In this document: positions 1 to 8,221 of the stretch, piece by piece
Numbering within the stretch: the first letter of the stretch is position 1
Layout: each line of letters opens with the position of its first letter
Source: an uncultured Actinomycetes bacterium
GTDB lineage: Bacteria; Actinomycetota; Coriobacteriia; Coriobacteriales; Atopobiaceae
Length of the DNA: 64,000 nucleotides
Reading direction: 5' to 3'
Assembly (NCBI GenBank): GCA_900315165.1
Contig: OMXZ01000023.1
Coordinates: 1-64,000 of the forward strand
Program-made: the position numbers and the translations under genes
Notes under the pieces: generated by a model
The model's database searches: none
The model's input: the letters and a program-made list of their open reading frames with translations, nothing else
Told to the model about the DNA's origin: nothing

Positions 1-206
1 CCCCCGATGAAAGCGTTCTCGTGGCCAGGGAAATTGTCGCGCAGCCACTTGCCCACGCTGTGGCGCACGCCGGCCACCGGGTTGGCCTTGGGCGCATCGG
101 CTTCGTCCGCCCCCTCCGGCCGAGTCTGGGGCTTCTGCTCCTCGGCGGCACGGCGCTTGGCCTCCTCCACCGGCTCGACGGTGGTCCTGGGTTTCTTATC
201 GGCCAT
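1..206 (-). CDS. start of a DUF2273-like small protein (partial, runs off the window)
   Basis: The gene starts at ATG 206-204, which overlaps the stop codon of the AmaP-like gene by one base (TAATG), so the two are probably translationally coupled. The 68 visible codons give a hydrophilic, Lys/Glu/Pro-rich N-terminus followed by a basic segment ending in ENAFIG. In AmaP-containing operons the gene after amaP commonly encodes a two-helix DUF2273 membrane protein, followed by an Asp23 protein. The position and the ENAFIG ending fit that, but the membrane helices lie outside the window, so the family assignment is an inference from context. Confidence 0.5.
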   Translation of the reverse strand, partial: MADKKPRTTVEPVEEAKRRAAEEQKPQTRPEGADEADAPKANPVAGVRHSVGKWLRDNFPGHENAFIG

Positions 207-958
207 TACTGCTCCTCCCCATCCGCGGGCTCAGGCGTCGGCTCATCGAGTGTGACCTGGGGCTCGGGCACCTCGGGCGCGGTCTGCGCAACCTCTAACG
301 GGTGCCAGGAAGAGGTGCCCATGGGGACCGTGATGTCGTCGCTCGCGTGCTCCTCGACCGCCGGTACTGAGGCGGCCGGCACCGTTGCGCGCGCAGACGC
401 GTAGCTCGCCTCGAGCTCGTCGAAACTCTGGGGCTCCTCGTGCGTCACCGCGTCGAGGAATTCGATGTCCACGCTCTCGACCTTGTCGCCGCAGATGTCG
501 GCGAGACCGCGCACGAGGTCGGCATGGAGCGTCGCGCCGGCGTCCACCACGTTGATGGGGGTCTGCGGCTGCACGCGGGCGAAGACACGGATATGCCCGC
601 GCTTTTTGGCCTTGACCGCCACGCTGCGCGCCGTCATGGTGCCGTCGCACTCGATCACATGGACGGCCTGGGCCTTGATGGCGTCGCGGGTGACCTGAAT
701 CTCGTCACCGCCCTCGGAGGAGATAATGACGGACTTGCGGTTGCGCGGGGTGAAGATACCGCGCAGGAGGCAGAAGGCCAACCCGATGGCCGTGATGCAG
801 GCCAGGCAGACGATGGCCCGGCCGCCGATCGGATCGACGGCGATGGCCGCAATTTCCTTCTCGTACAGACCGAAGAACGCCGGCAGGGCGAAGACCGCCA
901 GGCTCAAGAGCCCCGCGAGCCCGAAAATGATCAGACAAAAACGTTTGAACCCGTTCAT
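206..958 (-). CDS. amaP: AmaP-like alkaline shock response membrane anchor protein
   Basis: The 250-residue protein has two membrane segments near the N-terminus (about residues 5-28 and 47-69). A cytoplasmic Asp23-like alpha/beta region follows at about 75-170, and the tail is acidic and Pro/Glu/Thr-rich. In Gram-positives AmaP tethers the Asp23 envelope-stress protein to the membrane. The ATG at 958 follows a GAGAGGAG ribosome site. The stop codon overlaps the start of the next gene by one base, which matches the usual amaP-DUF2273-asp23 order. It lies 86 bases downstream of the LCP gene on the same strand, so envelope maintenance is the likely theme. The low-complexity C-terminal tail of about 60 residues is not part of the conserved domain. 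Confidence 0.75.
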   Translation of the reverse strand: MNGFKRFCLIIFGLAGLLSLAVFALPAFFGLYEKEIAAIAVDPIGGRAIVCLACITAIGLAFCLLRGIFTPRNRKSVIISSEGGDEIQVTRDAIKAQAVHVIECDGTMTARSVAVKAKKRGHIRVFARVQPQTPINVVDAGATLHADLVRGLADICGDKVESVDIEFLDAVTHEEPQSFDELEASYASARATVPAASVPAVEEHASDDITVPMGTSSWHPLEVAQTAPEVPEPQVTLDEPTPEPADGEEQ

Positions 959-1044
959 GCTGCTCCTCTCTCACACTGCCACAGTCTACCCCATGGGTCG
1001 GACACCATGTCCGCAAACCCTCGGGAACGGGGCGCGCAGAGGGG

Positions 1045-2502
1045 CTAGCTCAGGCCGTTTGCCACCGTCGAGGGGTCCCCGCCCGCATCGACTGTTGCCA
1101 TCATCTGCGCGAGCGCCGCCTGGTCGGCGATGACGTAGCTCACGCCGTCGACATACTCCGTGGTAGAGGGCACGCTGGCCCGGTAGATGGTCGGGCCGCC
1201 CGCCAGCATCCGCACCAGGATCGGCACGATGTCGTAGCAGCGCATGGAGGTGTCGAGCAGGTCGCCCATGGAGGCGGCCACCTGGGGCAGCTGCGTGGGC
1301 GGCAGGGTGCGGACCTTGTCGATGATCGCCTGGATCACGAGGGCCTGGTCGACCTGGCGCTGGAAGTCGCCCAGCGCGAAGCCGTGGCGCACGCGCGAGA
1401 AGAGCAAGGCCGTCTGGCCGTCCATCTGGGTGGGCCCCGCGGGCAGCACGAGCCCGGTGTAGTCGGGGTCGTTCACCTCGACCGGCACGTCCACGGTGAT
1501 GCCGCCGATGGCGTCGACCAGGGTCGCCACGCCGTCGAAACGGATGACTGCCGCCTCGGAGATAGCGGTGCCCGTGAGCTCGCTCACGGCGCTCACGGCA
1601 CCGCCCGCCCCACCGAATGCATAGGCGGCGTTGATCTTCTGCGTGCCGTGCCCCTTGATCTGGACCATCGTGTCGCGCGGGATCGAAACGAGCGTGATCT
1701 GGTTGCGCACGACGTCGATACGGGCAAGCATCATCGTGTCGGTACGCGAGACCGTGTCGCCATCACGGGCGTCCGACCCCATCAGCAGTACGTAATACGG
1801 CATGAAGGGCACCCGCATCTGCGTGGCCTCCCGGACGCTTTGCCCCTCCGCCTCATCGAAGGCGATGCTGCGGTCGATCGGCACGCATACCACCGCATAC
1901 ACGACCGCCAGGACAGCGATCAGAGTAAGGAGGACGCGGCGCACCGGATGCGCGCGGCGGGTGTGTTCACGGCGTCGGCGACGTGGTCGGGCGGCAGCCT
2001 CGCGGGCGTCGTAGGCCTGATAGGTCGCGGGGGCCTCGTGGACCTGTTCCCCCTGCTTGTGGTGTCGTTTGAGAAAACCGCCCCGGTCCTGCCGGGGCGC
2101 CGCATAGGGGTCCGCGCCATAGGCGTCCTCGCCATAGCGCGCGTCAAAGGCGGCGCGGTTGGCGTCGGGGTCGACGTAGACCTGCCGTGCCCGCACGGTT
2201 TGCGGCGGCTGAGGCGCCGCGTAGGACGCAGGCGACACATCGAGGCCGTCAGGATCATCCACAAAATCCTCGGGCTCATCAAGATAGTCAGGGAGCACAT
2301 CGAGGCCGTCGGGCTCGTCTTCCTCCACGAGGGGCGCCGCCGCAGCATGGCGGCCAAATCGGGACCCGGACTGCAGGGTGCCCTCGGCGTGCTCCTGCAC
2401 AGGGACGACAAGCTCGTCGTCCTCGGGATCCTCTAACTCGAAATCCTCGGGGTCGACGAGCCTGTCGAGTCCGTCATATATGCGGTCGTCGCGAGACGTC
2501 AC
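1045..2502 (-). CDS. LytR-CpsA-Psr (LCP) family cell-wall glycopolymer ligase
   Basis: LCP enzymes transfer teichoic-acid-like or other glycopolymers from undecaprenyl carriers onto peptidoglycan outside the membrane. This 485-residue protein has a long, very acidic cytoplasmic N-terminus (about 1-175, rich in Asp/Glu/Pro with an Arg-rich stretch before the membrane). A single membrane helix follows near 185-205 and the LCP domain lies at about 235-385. LCP landmarks are visible: LLMGSDARDG, RTDTMMLARID, SIPRDTM, KINAAYAFGG and FSRVRHG. The conserved Arg and Asp residues that bind the lipid pyrophosphate are present. The start is GTG at 2502, after a GGGAG site and 15 bases from the yebC stop, so the two genes are probably cotranscribed. 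The acidic N-terminal extension is unusually long for the family; its role is unknown. Confidence 0.88.
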   Translation of the reverse strand: MTSRDDRIYDGLDRLVDPEDFELEDPEDDELVVPVQEHAEGTLQSGSRFGRHAAAAPLVEEDEPDGLDVLPDYLDEPEDFVDDPDGLDVSPASYAAPQPPQTVRARQVYVDPDANRAAFDARYGEDAYGADPYAAPRQDRGGFLKRHHKQGEQVHEAPATYQAYDAREAAARPRRRRREHTRRAHPVRRVLLTLIAVLAVVYAVVCVPIDRSIAFDEAEGQSVREATQMRVPFMPYYVLLMGSDARDGDTVSRTDTMMLARIDVVRNQITLVSIPRDTMVQIKGHGTQKINAAYAFGGAGGAVSAVSELTGTAISEAAVIRFDGVATLVDAIGGITVDVPVEVNDPDYTGLVLPAGPTQMDGQTALLFSRVRHGFALGDFQRQVDQALVIQAIIDKVRTLPPTQLPQVAASMGDLLDTSMRCYDIVPILVRMLAGGPTIYRASVPSTTEYVDGVSYVIADQAALAQMMATVDAGGDPSTVANGLS

Positions 2503-2517
2503 GGGCAGCTCCCGGGC

Positions 2518-3318
2518 TTACTCGTCCTCCGCCAGGGCCGCCTCGATCTCGTCGGTGCGGTTCATGGTGTCGTAGACGTTCTGCACGTCCTCGAGCTCCT
2601 CGAGGCGGTCGACGAGGCGCTGGACCTTCTTGGCGTCGGCCACGGAGACGTCGGTCGGGGTCGTAGCGACCATGGTGAGCTCGGAGCCCTTGACCTCGAT
2701 GCCCTGGGCCTCCAGACCCTTCTGGACATCCTGCATCTTGTCGTAGGCGGTGTAGACGATCCACTCGTCGCCGGCGTCCTCGTAGTCCTCGCCGTCGGCC
2801 TCGGCCACAGCCATCATGAACTCGTCCTCGTCCACGGCGTTGTCGCGGTCGGGGACTTTCTTGTCGTCGGACTTGATGACCTTGTCCACGGCGATGGAAC
2901 CCTTGCGCTCGAACTGGAAGGCAACCGAGCCGGTGGTGCCGAGGTTGCCGCCCGCATGGGTGAAGGCGGAACGCACGTCGGCGGCAGTGCGGTTCTTGTT
3001 GTCGGTCAGGCAGTCAACATAGACGGCGATACCCGCGGGGCCGTAGCCTTCGTAGGTGATCTCCTCGTAGGTGGCGGCGTCGGCACCGGCGCCGAAGGCC
3101 TTGTCGATGGCGGCCTTGATCTTGGCGTTGGGCATGGAGACCATGCGGGCGCGCGCGACGGCGGCAGCGAGGGTGGCGTTGTTGTCCGGGTTGGGGTCCC
3201 CACCCAGCTTGGCAGCGACGGTGATGTTACGCGAGAGCTTGGAGAAGAGCGAGGAACGCTTGGCGTCGATCGCGGCCTTCTTGTGCTTGGTGGTAGCCCA
3301 CTTAGAGTGTCCGGACAT
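2518..3318 (-). CDS. yebC: YebC/PmpR family transcription-translation regulator
   Basis: The protein starts at ATG 3318 with the family hallmark MSGHSKWATTKHKKAAIDAKR and a GGAGA site just upstream. An upstream in-frame extension to 4038 is rejected because it lacks a ribosome site and has no YebC homology. All three YebC domains are present: the basic N-terminal helical domain, then NNATLAAAVARARMVSMPNAKI, then the middle domain containing EGYGPAGIAVYVDCLTDN. At 266 residues it is slightly longer than the usual 240-250. Members of this family act as transcription factors or help ribosomes through difficult sequences such as polyproline. It is the first gene of a run continuing into the LCP gene 15 bases away. 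Confidence 0.95.
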   Translation of the reverse strand: MSGHSKWATTKHKKAAIDAKRSSLFSKLSRNITVAAKLGGDPNPDNNATLAAAVARARMVSMPNAKIKAAIDKAFGAGADAATYEEITYEGYGPAGIAVYVDCLTDNKNRTAADVRSAFTHAGGNLGTTGSVAFQFERKGSIAVDKVIKSDDKKVPDRDNAVDEDEFMMAVAEADGEDYEDAGDEWIVYTAYDKMQDVQKGLEAQGIEVKGSELTMVATTPTDVSVADAKKVQRLVDRLEELEDVQNVYDTMNRTDEIEAALAEDE

Positions 3319-3519
3319 GCAGGTCTCCTTCGTGCAAAGTGAATGAAACGGTATGATTCTAGCCGTTTGTCCTGTAGAAGAAAACCCCCGCTCACACACA
3401 CCACACCGTCTGCCGGTCGCTCGCCCGCCCTCGCCCGTCCGGTCGTCTCGCCGCGCCAAGGGAGCACTACACTGCAGGCAGACGGCCGTAACGGAAGGGC
3501 CGTGAGGGGAAGGGGCGCC

Positions 3520-3984
3520 ATGCTGTATCTGGGCAACTTTAACTACAGCGACGACAACGACAAGGCGGACAACTATTGCCTGATGCCTGCGGTCGTCGAA
3601 GCCTCGGATGCCGACGAGGCGCTCGACAAGTTCGAAGCCATGTTCGAGCGCATCCATGCGAGCTCCGACCTGCTGGACGGCGCGCGCAGGATCTACCTCG
3701 ACTCCCTGGTCGAACTCGACCATCTTCCCGAGTCCGCGGTACTGGTCCAGTGGCAAAAAATCGTGCCCGCGGGCGACGGTCTGTGCTCGATCACGGCCGC
3801 CCTGCCCGAGGTCGAGGGCGCCGGCATTGCCGCCTATAGCTGGGCTGACGAGAACGAGGACGTCGTCGAGCTCGATGAGGGCGACGATTACGACGACGAT
3901 GCCAGTACCTACGGCGAGCTCGATGAGACGGAGCTCGACTTCGACGAGGACGGCTACGAGGAAGAGCCCTTCCTGCTGTTCTGA
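3520..3984 (+). CDS. acidic protein of unknown function
   Basis: I do not recognise this 154-residue protein. The start at ATG 3520 is chosen because GGGAAGGGG precedes it; a longer frame upstream has no ribosome site and poor coding character. The N-terminal 110 residues look globular, with alternating hydrophobic positions and the segments YCLMPAVVEASDADEAL and AVLVQWQKIVPAG. The last 45 residues are almost all Asp/Glu/Tyr with a hydrophobic end (PFLLF). There is no signal peptide or membrane helix. It is divergently arranged from yebC and stops just before the dispersed repeat and IS element. The same ribosome-site-to-start sequence (GGAAGGGGCGCCATG) occurs before the TPR-GGDEF gene at 34025. 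Confidence 0.7.
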   Translation: MLYLGNFNYSDDNDKADNYCLMPAVVEASDADEALDKFEAMFERIHASSDLLDGARRIYLDSLVELDHLPESAVLVQWQKIVPAGDGLCSITAALPEVEGAGIAAYSWADENEDVVELDEGDDYDDDASTYGELDETELDFDEDGYEEEPFLLF

Positions 3985-4001
3985 CGTGTGCAACAAATGA
4001 C

Positions 4002-4107
4002 GGCAGGTTTCAGGGATTTCCCGAAAATTCACTGACAAATGTATGTTGCGGTGGATTGAGGTCGGAAAGAATCATTCAAAAAAGGCTCATTTGCTGTGAA
4101 TCACAGC
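4002..4107 (+). repeat. dispersed intergenic repeat, copy A (next to IS256)
   Basis: This stretch resembles 33675-33779. The shared blocks are GGCAGG..CAGGGATTTCCCGAAAA, a GGATT block, and CTCATTTGC.GTGAATCACAG. It ends in the perfect palindrome GCTGTGAATCACAGC (4093-4107). The left end of the IS element starts five bases later. A third, inverted and shorter copy lies on the other side of the IS at 5607-5638. Confidence 0.6.
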
Positions 4108-4112
4108 AGATC

Positions 4113-5587
4113 GTGTCGCGAATGTTGGTGTAAGCGGCAAACCGTCCGCCAAGGGGATTTTGAGATAGGCGTGGCCACCGCCTTAGAATCTGTAACCGAC
4201 CAAAGTATGGACAGTGTAACGGTTGACGCCGCGGTGGCGGCGATGGAGATGCCCCGGCTCGGCGACGGGACGGTGAACCTGATGGAGCTCGGGCGCGCGC
4301 TGCTCGAGCAGATCGTGAACGAGGTCATGCGCGCGATGGCCGAGGCGGCCGCCGAGGACGCCGGCACCAGCCGCAACGGCTACCGCGACCGCAGGCTGGA
4401 GACGACGATCGGCACCCTGGAGCTCAGGATCCCCAAGCTCAGGGCGGGCACGTTCTTCCCGCAGGACCTGCTCGAGCGCTACTCCCGCACGGACAAGGCG
4501 ATGGCCGCGGCGATATCCGAGATGTACGCCGGCGGCCTCTCCACGCGCAAGGTGGAGGCGGTGGCCAGGGCGCTCGGCGTCGACTCCCTCAGCAAGGACC
4601 AGGTCAGCCGCATATGCCGCGCGCTCGACGCCGCGGTCGAGGACCTCAACGGCCGCGCCCTCGGCGAGCTGGGCGGCTTCCCCTACATATGGCTCGACGC
4701 CACCTACGTGAAGTGCCGCGAGGAGGGGCACGTGGCGTCCGTCGCGGTCGTCACCGCGATCGGCTGCGACGAGCGGGGGATGCGCTACGTGCTGGGCTTC
4801 GACGTAGTGGACACCGAGAGCTACGACTCGTGGCTCGCCTTCCTGCGCGGCCTGCGCGAGCGCGGGGTGGGAGGCGTGCGCCTGGTCGTCTCCGACGCCC
4901 ACGGCGGCCTGGTCAGGGCGATCGGCGAGGTCTTCCAGGGCGCCGCCTGGCAGCGCTGCGTGGTGCACCTCATACGCGACTGCTGCCGGGCCGCCAGGTC
5001 GCGGGAGAAGCGCGCCCGCGTGGCGAGGCTGCTGTCGCCCGTGTTCAGGGCCAAGGACCCGCTGGTCGTGAGGGCCGCGTACCACAGGGCGACGGAGCTC
5101 GTGGCCTCGTTCTGCCCGGCCGCGGCCGAGGTCCTCGAGGAGGCCGAGCCCGACGCGCTCGCGTACCTCGACTTCCCGGCCAGCCACTGGAAGCGCCTGC
5201 GCACCAACAACGTGCAGGAGCGCACCAACCGGGAGATCAAGCGCAGGTCGAGGGTGGTGCAGGTCTTCCCGAGCAGGGAGTCCCTCATGCGGCTGGTCGG
5301 GGCCGTGATGGCCGACGTGGACGAGGGCTGGCAGCAGTCGCGCTACTTCTCGGAGGCCAAGATGGATGAGCTCTGGAGGCTCGAGGAGGCGCGCGCAGGC
5401 GGCGCATCGCCGGCGCGCCCGTCGGAGGCCGAGCTCGGAGCCGCGCGCGCCGAGGCCGACAAGATCCTCGCCGCCGCGGAGGTTGCGATGGAGAGGGAGG
5501 CCGCCTAGGATAGACTCACGAAAGGTACGGGTTCCGGGCGTCGCCACGCCTCCGATCGAAATCCCGATACACCAACTTTTGCGACAC
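4113..5587 (+). mobile_element. IS256-family insertion sequence, about 1475 bp
   Basis: One transposase gene is enclosed by imperfect terminal inverted repeats of about 20 bp. The left end is 4113-4132 and the right end is 5568-5587; they share GTGTCGC.AA.GTTGGTGTA with two mismatches. No clear 8-9 bp target duplication is visible next to the ends, so either the exact ends differ by a few bases or the duplication has decayed. The element sits between two inverted pieces of a dispersed repeat (4002-4107 and 5607-5638), suggesting insertion into or beside a palindromic repeat element. The transposase frame is intact, so the element may be active. Confidence 0.8.
4207..5508 (+). CDS. IS256-family (MULE-type DDE) transposase
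   Basis: The 433-residue protein (from ATG 4207, MDSVTVDAA) carries the IS256 pattern. It has an N-terminal segment with SRNGYRDRRLETTIGTLELRIPKL, then MYAGGLSTRKVEAVARALGVD. The DDE core has D in WLDATYVKC, D in LVVSDAHGG and E in NVQERTNREIKRR; a C-terminal helical tail follows. The full catalytic triad is present. An in-frame upstream start at 4096 would extend the protein through the terminal repeat and is less likely. It encodes the enzyme that moves the surrounding element. Confidence 0.93.
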   Translation: MDSVTVDAAVAAMEMPRLGDGTVNLMELGRALLEQIVNEVMRAMAEAAAEDAGTSRNGYRDRRLETTIGTLELRIPKLRAGTFFPQDLLERYSRTDKAMAAAISEMYAGGLSTRKVEAVARALGVDSLSKDQVSRICRALDAAVEDLNGRALGELGGFPYIWLDATYVKCREEGHVASVAVVTAIGCDERGMRYVLGFDVVDTESYDSWLAFLRGLRERGVGGVRLVVSDAHGGLVRAIGEVFQGAAWQRCVVHLIRDCCRAARSREKRARVARLLSPVFRAKDPLVVRAAYHRATELVASFCPAAAEVLEEAEPDALAYLDFPASHWKRLRTNNVQERTNREIKRRSRVVQVFPSRESLMRLVGAVMADVDEGWQQSRYFSEAKMDELWRLEEARAGGASPARPSEAELGAARAEADKILAAAEVAMEREAA

Positions 5588-5606
5588 TACCCTTGCGCAT
5601 TTATTA

Positions 5607-5638
5607 GCAGGTTGTCGGGGAATCTCCGCAACCTGCAT
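5607..5638 (-). repeat. dispersed repeat fragment, copy C (hairpin)
   Basis: On the minus strand this reads ATGCAGGTTGCGGAGATTCC and matches the first part of copies A and B, in inverted orientation relative to copy A. It forms its own hairpin with perfect 8-bp arms GCAGGTTG (5607-5614) and CAACCTGC (5629-5636). It lies 20 bp outside the right end of the IS element. Confidence 0.55.
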
Positions 5639-5650
5639 GTATTTGTACAG

Positions 5651-5833
5651 CTATGCCGCGCGGGCGACGACGAGCTCGCGGCCGCCGACAAAGAACTCGT
5701 TGTGTCCGACGATGACCACGTCAAACTGCGAGCTGGGAGCCTCGCTAGCTCGCGGATTGGCGTTTTCTTCGTCAGCGGCTACGAGCTTGTCGTCAGGGCC
5801 TCCGTGGCCGTCACCGGCATGGCGAGTCGCAGC
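5651..5833 (-). pseudogene. open frame continuing past the stop of the lipoprotein gene; possible eroded C-terminus or separate remnant
   Basis: Directly after the TAA of the lipoprotein gene the same frame stays open for 60 codons to a TAG at 5653-5651. The encoded stretch starts with a polar linker (GDGHGGPDDKLVAADEENANP) and ends with a regular hydrophobic segment, FDVVIVGHNEFFVGGRELVV. Codons are mostly G-first and C/G-third, like the neighbouring genes. There is no ribosome site or good start inside it. It may be a lost C-terminal part of the lipoprotein (mutated stop), a readthrough extension, or the tail of another gene cut by rearrangement near the IS. In GC-rich DNA a 60-codon open frame can occur by chance, so confidence is low. 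Confidence 0.35.
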
Positions 5834-6985
5834 TTACTCGTCAGCCGTGCCCTGGCCCGCGAGCGTCATCGCATACTGCGAAGCCGACGTGGTGTCGAGC
5901 TGGACGCTCTGCCCCGAAAAACCGAAGCTCAGCGTGATGTCCTTGGTGATGACGGCGTCCGTGTCCTTCGCGATCGCGTCGAAGAGCACGCCGTAGACCT
6001 CGTGCTGGACGGCCTGCTCGCCCTGGTTGTAATAGATGCTCTGCGCCTCGGAGGTCTGGGAATAGGCGACCGCGGCTTCGTTGCCGTCGGTCATGGCCTT
6101 GGTACCGTCGATGGCGGTTACATGCAGGACGGTCGAGACGACGTTATTGGACACGGTCGTCTTGCCCGCCTCGGCTTTGGCCTGGGCAAGAACCGCCTTG
6201 TAGTAGTCCTCCGTGGACCAGCCGCATCCCTCGAGCTCGGCGGCAAAGTCCTCGTTGAGCCCGAGCGTAGTGGCGAAGAAGGCAGGGTCGTCGGCGAGCT
6301 CGGTGAAGAGGGCGACCCACATATTGGACAGCTGCATCTTGCCGTTGTCGGTGTAGGACCAGGCGCCCTGGTCGTTGCAGGCGATCGACCCGTCCCAGAG
6401 GGCCTCGGCGACCGCCTGGACACCTGCATCGTCGGCCACCCACTCGCCGCCCACCTTGCCGAGCGTGAGCTTGGCCTTGTGCTCGACCATGGGCAGGTCG
6501 TCCTCATCGAGCGCGGCGGTCATGGCCGCGCCGACCTCCTTGTTGAGCGAGGGCTCGCCCATGGTGGACAGCGTCGTGTAATCGGAATGCAGGAGCGAGA
6601 GCGAGCGGTTGGCCAGCCAGTTGTAATCCGGGCAGGTCAGTGTGACCTCGGCGGTCGCGGTCTTGCCCGACACCGTGACAGATCCGAGTTCGTAGGTCAC
6701 CTTGCGCAGGTAGGCCTTGGCAAAGTCGGATCCGGTGGGAAAGGCCCCGAGCGCGCCGTAGACGCCATTGGAGAGGGTGCCCGCCTTGGCTTGGCCCAGG
6801 CGGTCGAGCTCCCAGGTAGCCTGCTCGGTCGCAGCCCTGGCTTCGGGATCGGCCGGCCCGCAGGCGGAAAGGCCCGCGAACGACCCCACGGCCAGCACGA
6901 ACGCGAGCATGATAGTCCCCGCGAGCCGCAGCACCCCGCCCCGGCGTTCGCGGGTGGCGGACACGGCGGGTGTGGCTTGGGACAT
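5834..6985 (-). CDS. secreted lipoprotein of unknown function
   Basis: The start at ATG 6985 (AGGAG site) gives a 383-residue protein. It has a basic N-terminus, a hydrophobic signal segment at about 19-38 and a lipobox LSAC with the lipidated Cys at 42. The mature part is soluble. Repeating motifs such as TYELGSVTVSGKTATAEVTLTC and AKLTLGKVGGEWVADD resemble the NTF2-like/DUF5105-type folds of Gram-positive lipoproteins, but I cannot assign a family with certainty. It lies 43 bases downstream of lgt, whose product would attach its lipid anchor, so the two are probably cotranscribed. Its stop codon is followed by a 60-codon open continuation in the same frame (5651-5833). Confidence 0.8.
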   Translation of the reverse strand: MSQATPAVSATRERRGGVLRLAGTIMLAFVLAVGSFAGLSACGPADPEARAATEQATWELDRLGQAKAGTLSNGVYGALGAFPTGSDFAKAYLRKVTYELGSVTVSGKTATAEVTLTCPDYNWLANRSLSLLHSDYTTLSTMGEPSLNKEVGAAMTAALDEDDLPMVEHKAKLTLGKVGGEWVADDAGVQAVAEALWDGSIACNDQGAWSYTDNGKMQLSNMWVALFTELADDPAFFATTLGLNEDFAAELEGCGWSTEDYYKAVLAQAKAEAGKTTVSNNVVSTVLHVTAIDGTKAMTDGNEAAVAYSQTSEAQSIYYNQGEQAVQHEVYGVLFDAIAKDTDAVITKDITLSFGFSGQSVQLDTTSASQYAMTLAGQGTADE

Positions 6986-7028
6986 AGGGGGCTCCTTGCT
7001 CGCTGAAGCGCCAGACGGGCAGGCCATG

Positions 7029-7853
7029 CTACTCAAGATGGCCTACCTGCGGACGGTTCCTCTTTATTGAGACTATCAGCAGTATGACACCAATGACGAC
7101 GAGCGGCAGGGAAAGTATCTGGCCCATCGTGACGAAGCCGGCGAAGAGGTAGCCGAGCTGGGCGTCGGGCACACGGACGAACTCGATCAGGAAGCGGAAG
7201 CAACCGTAAAGGGCAAGGAAGGTGCCCAGAAAGGTCCCTTGCGGGCGCGGCGGGCGACGGCGTGACAAGGCGAAAAGCACGATGAAGAGCACGACGCCCT
7301 CGAGCAGTGCCTCATAGAGCTGGGATGGGTGGCGGTAGACGTTGCCGCCGCCGGTATCGGCGAACATCACGCCCCAGGGTAGGTCGGTGGGCTTGCCCCA
7401 GAGCTCGCCGTTGACGAAGTTGGCGCAGCGGCCGAAGAAAAGGCCGATGGGCGCCCCGATCACGGCGAGGTCCGCCACGGTCGGGATCGAGATCTTGGAC
7501 GACCGGCACACCAGGCTGCCGCCGACGATCGCCCCGACGAGGCCCCCGTGGAAGCTCATGCCGCCCTGGTTGAGCAGGAAGATCTCGAGCGGGTGGGTCA
7601 GGTAGTAGCCCGCCCCGTAGAAGAGGACGTAGGCGACGCGCGCGCCGATGATCACGCCGAAGGCGACGCCGATCACGATATTGAGCACGTCGTCCGATGT
7701 GAGATCGAGGCCCCAGCGCCGCTGGGTACGCCAGAGGCAGAGCCCCGCCAGCGTGAAGCCCGCCAGATAGGCCAGGCCGTACCAGCGGATGACGATGGGC
7801 CCGAGGGAGAATGCGATCGGGCTCGACGCCTGATAGAGCTCGTTAAGCCACAT
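7029..7853 (-). CDS. lgt: prolipoprotein diacylglyceryl transferase Lgt
   Basis: Lgt moves diacylglycerol from phosphatidylglycerol onto the lipobox cysteine of prolipoproteins, the first step of lipoprotein maturation, in the cytoplasmic membrane. The 274-residue protein has about seven membrane helices. It carries the family signature GRCANFVNGELWG near residue 140 and the conserved GGMSFHGGLVGAI segment. The C-terminal region RFLIEFVRVPD is also typical. It begins 20 bases after the NifU-like gene and is followed by a lipoprotein gene. Length and motifs are normal for an active enzyme. Confidence 0.97.
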   Translation of the reverse strand: MWLNELYQASSPIAFSLGPIVIRWYGLAYLAGFTLAGLCLWRTQRRWGLDLTSDDVLNIVIGVAFGVIIGARVAYVLFYGAGYYLTHPLEIFLLNQGGMSFHGGLVGAIVGGSLVCRSSKISIPTVADLAVIGAPIGLFFGRCANFVNGELWGKPTDLPWGVMFADTGGGNVYRHPSQLYEALLEGVVLFIVLFALSRRRPPRPQGTFLGTFLALYGCFRFLIEFVRVPDAQLGYLFAGFVTMGQILSLPLVVIGVILLIVSIKRNRPQVGHLE

Positions 7854-7873
7854 GTGCGCGTCTCACCAGCAGC

Positions 7874-8113
7874 CTAGAAGGCCATGGCCGGCTGGACTTT
7901 GGTGACGCCGGGGACGTGCTCGCGCAGGATTCGCTCGATGCCCTCACTCATATCGTAGCTCGACAGCGGGCAGCCGGCGCAGGCGCCCTGCATCTCAAGG
8001 GTCACGACGCCGTCGTCGTCGCAATCGACGAGCACGATGTCGCCGCCGTCGGCCTGCAGGCTCTGACGGATCACGTCGATGGTCTTCTCCAGAAGGTCGC
8101 GGTTGACTGCCAT
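7874..8113 (-). CDS. NifU-like Fe-S scaffold protein (NifU C-terminal domain)
   Basis: The 79-residue protein is a stand-alone NifU_N/Nfu-type C-terminal domain. It has the CxxC motif that binds a Fe-S cluster in MQGACAGCPLSS, and the preceding LQADGGDIVLVDCDDDGVV segment typical of Nfu proteins. Such proteins carry or repair iron-sulfur clusters in the cytoplasm; this would serve Fe-S enzymes such as the radical SAM protein at 37605. The start has an AGAGAGGT site. It is 20 bases upstream of lgt. Confidence 0.9.
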   Translation of the reverse strand: MAVNRDLLEKTIDVIRQSLQADGGDIVLVDCDDDGVVTLEMQGACAGCPLSSYDMSEGIERILREHVPGVTKVQPAMAF

Positions 8114-8221
8114 ATAAGTACCTCTCTAATCCCTATTTCTGCGGTAGACATTTGCGTATGGTACCCAAACATCCCCCATCCATACAAGACACACTGGAAT
8201 CAAGATACCCCACAATCCGCA

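Noticed and set aside
2518-4038. An N-terminal extension of YebC to 4038
   Set aside because: YebC homology and ribosome site begin at 3318; the extension overlaps an opposite-strand gene and the dispersed repeat.
4093-4107. The palindrome GCTGTGAATCACAGC as a CRP/FNR-type operator
   Set aside because: The half-sites resemble TGTGA/TCACA, but the spacing is one base instead of six, and the motif belongs to a dispersed repeat.
4183-5547. A 454-codon frame antisense to the IS256 transposase
   Set aside because: It is His/Arg/Gly-rich with no motifs and mirrors codon bias of the transposase.
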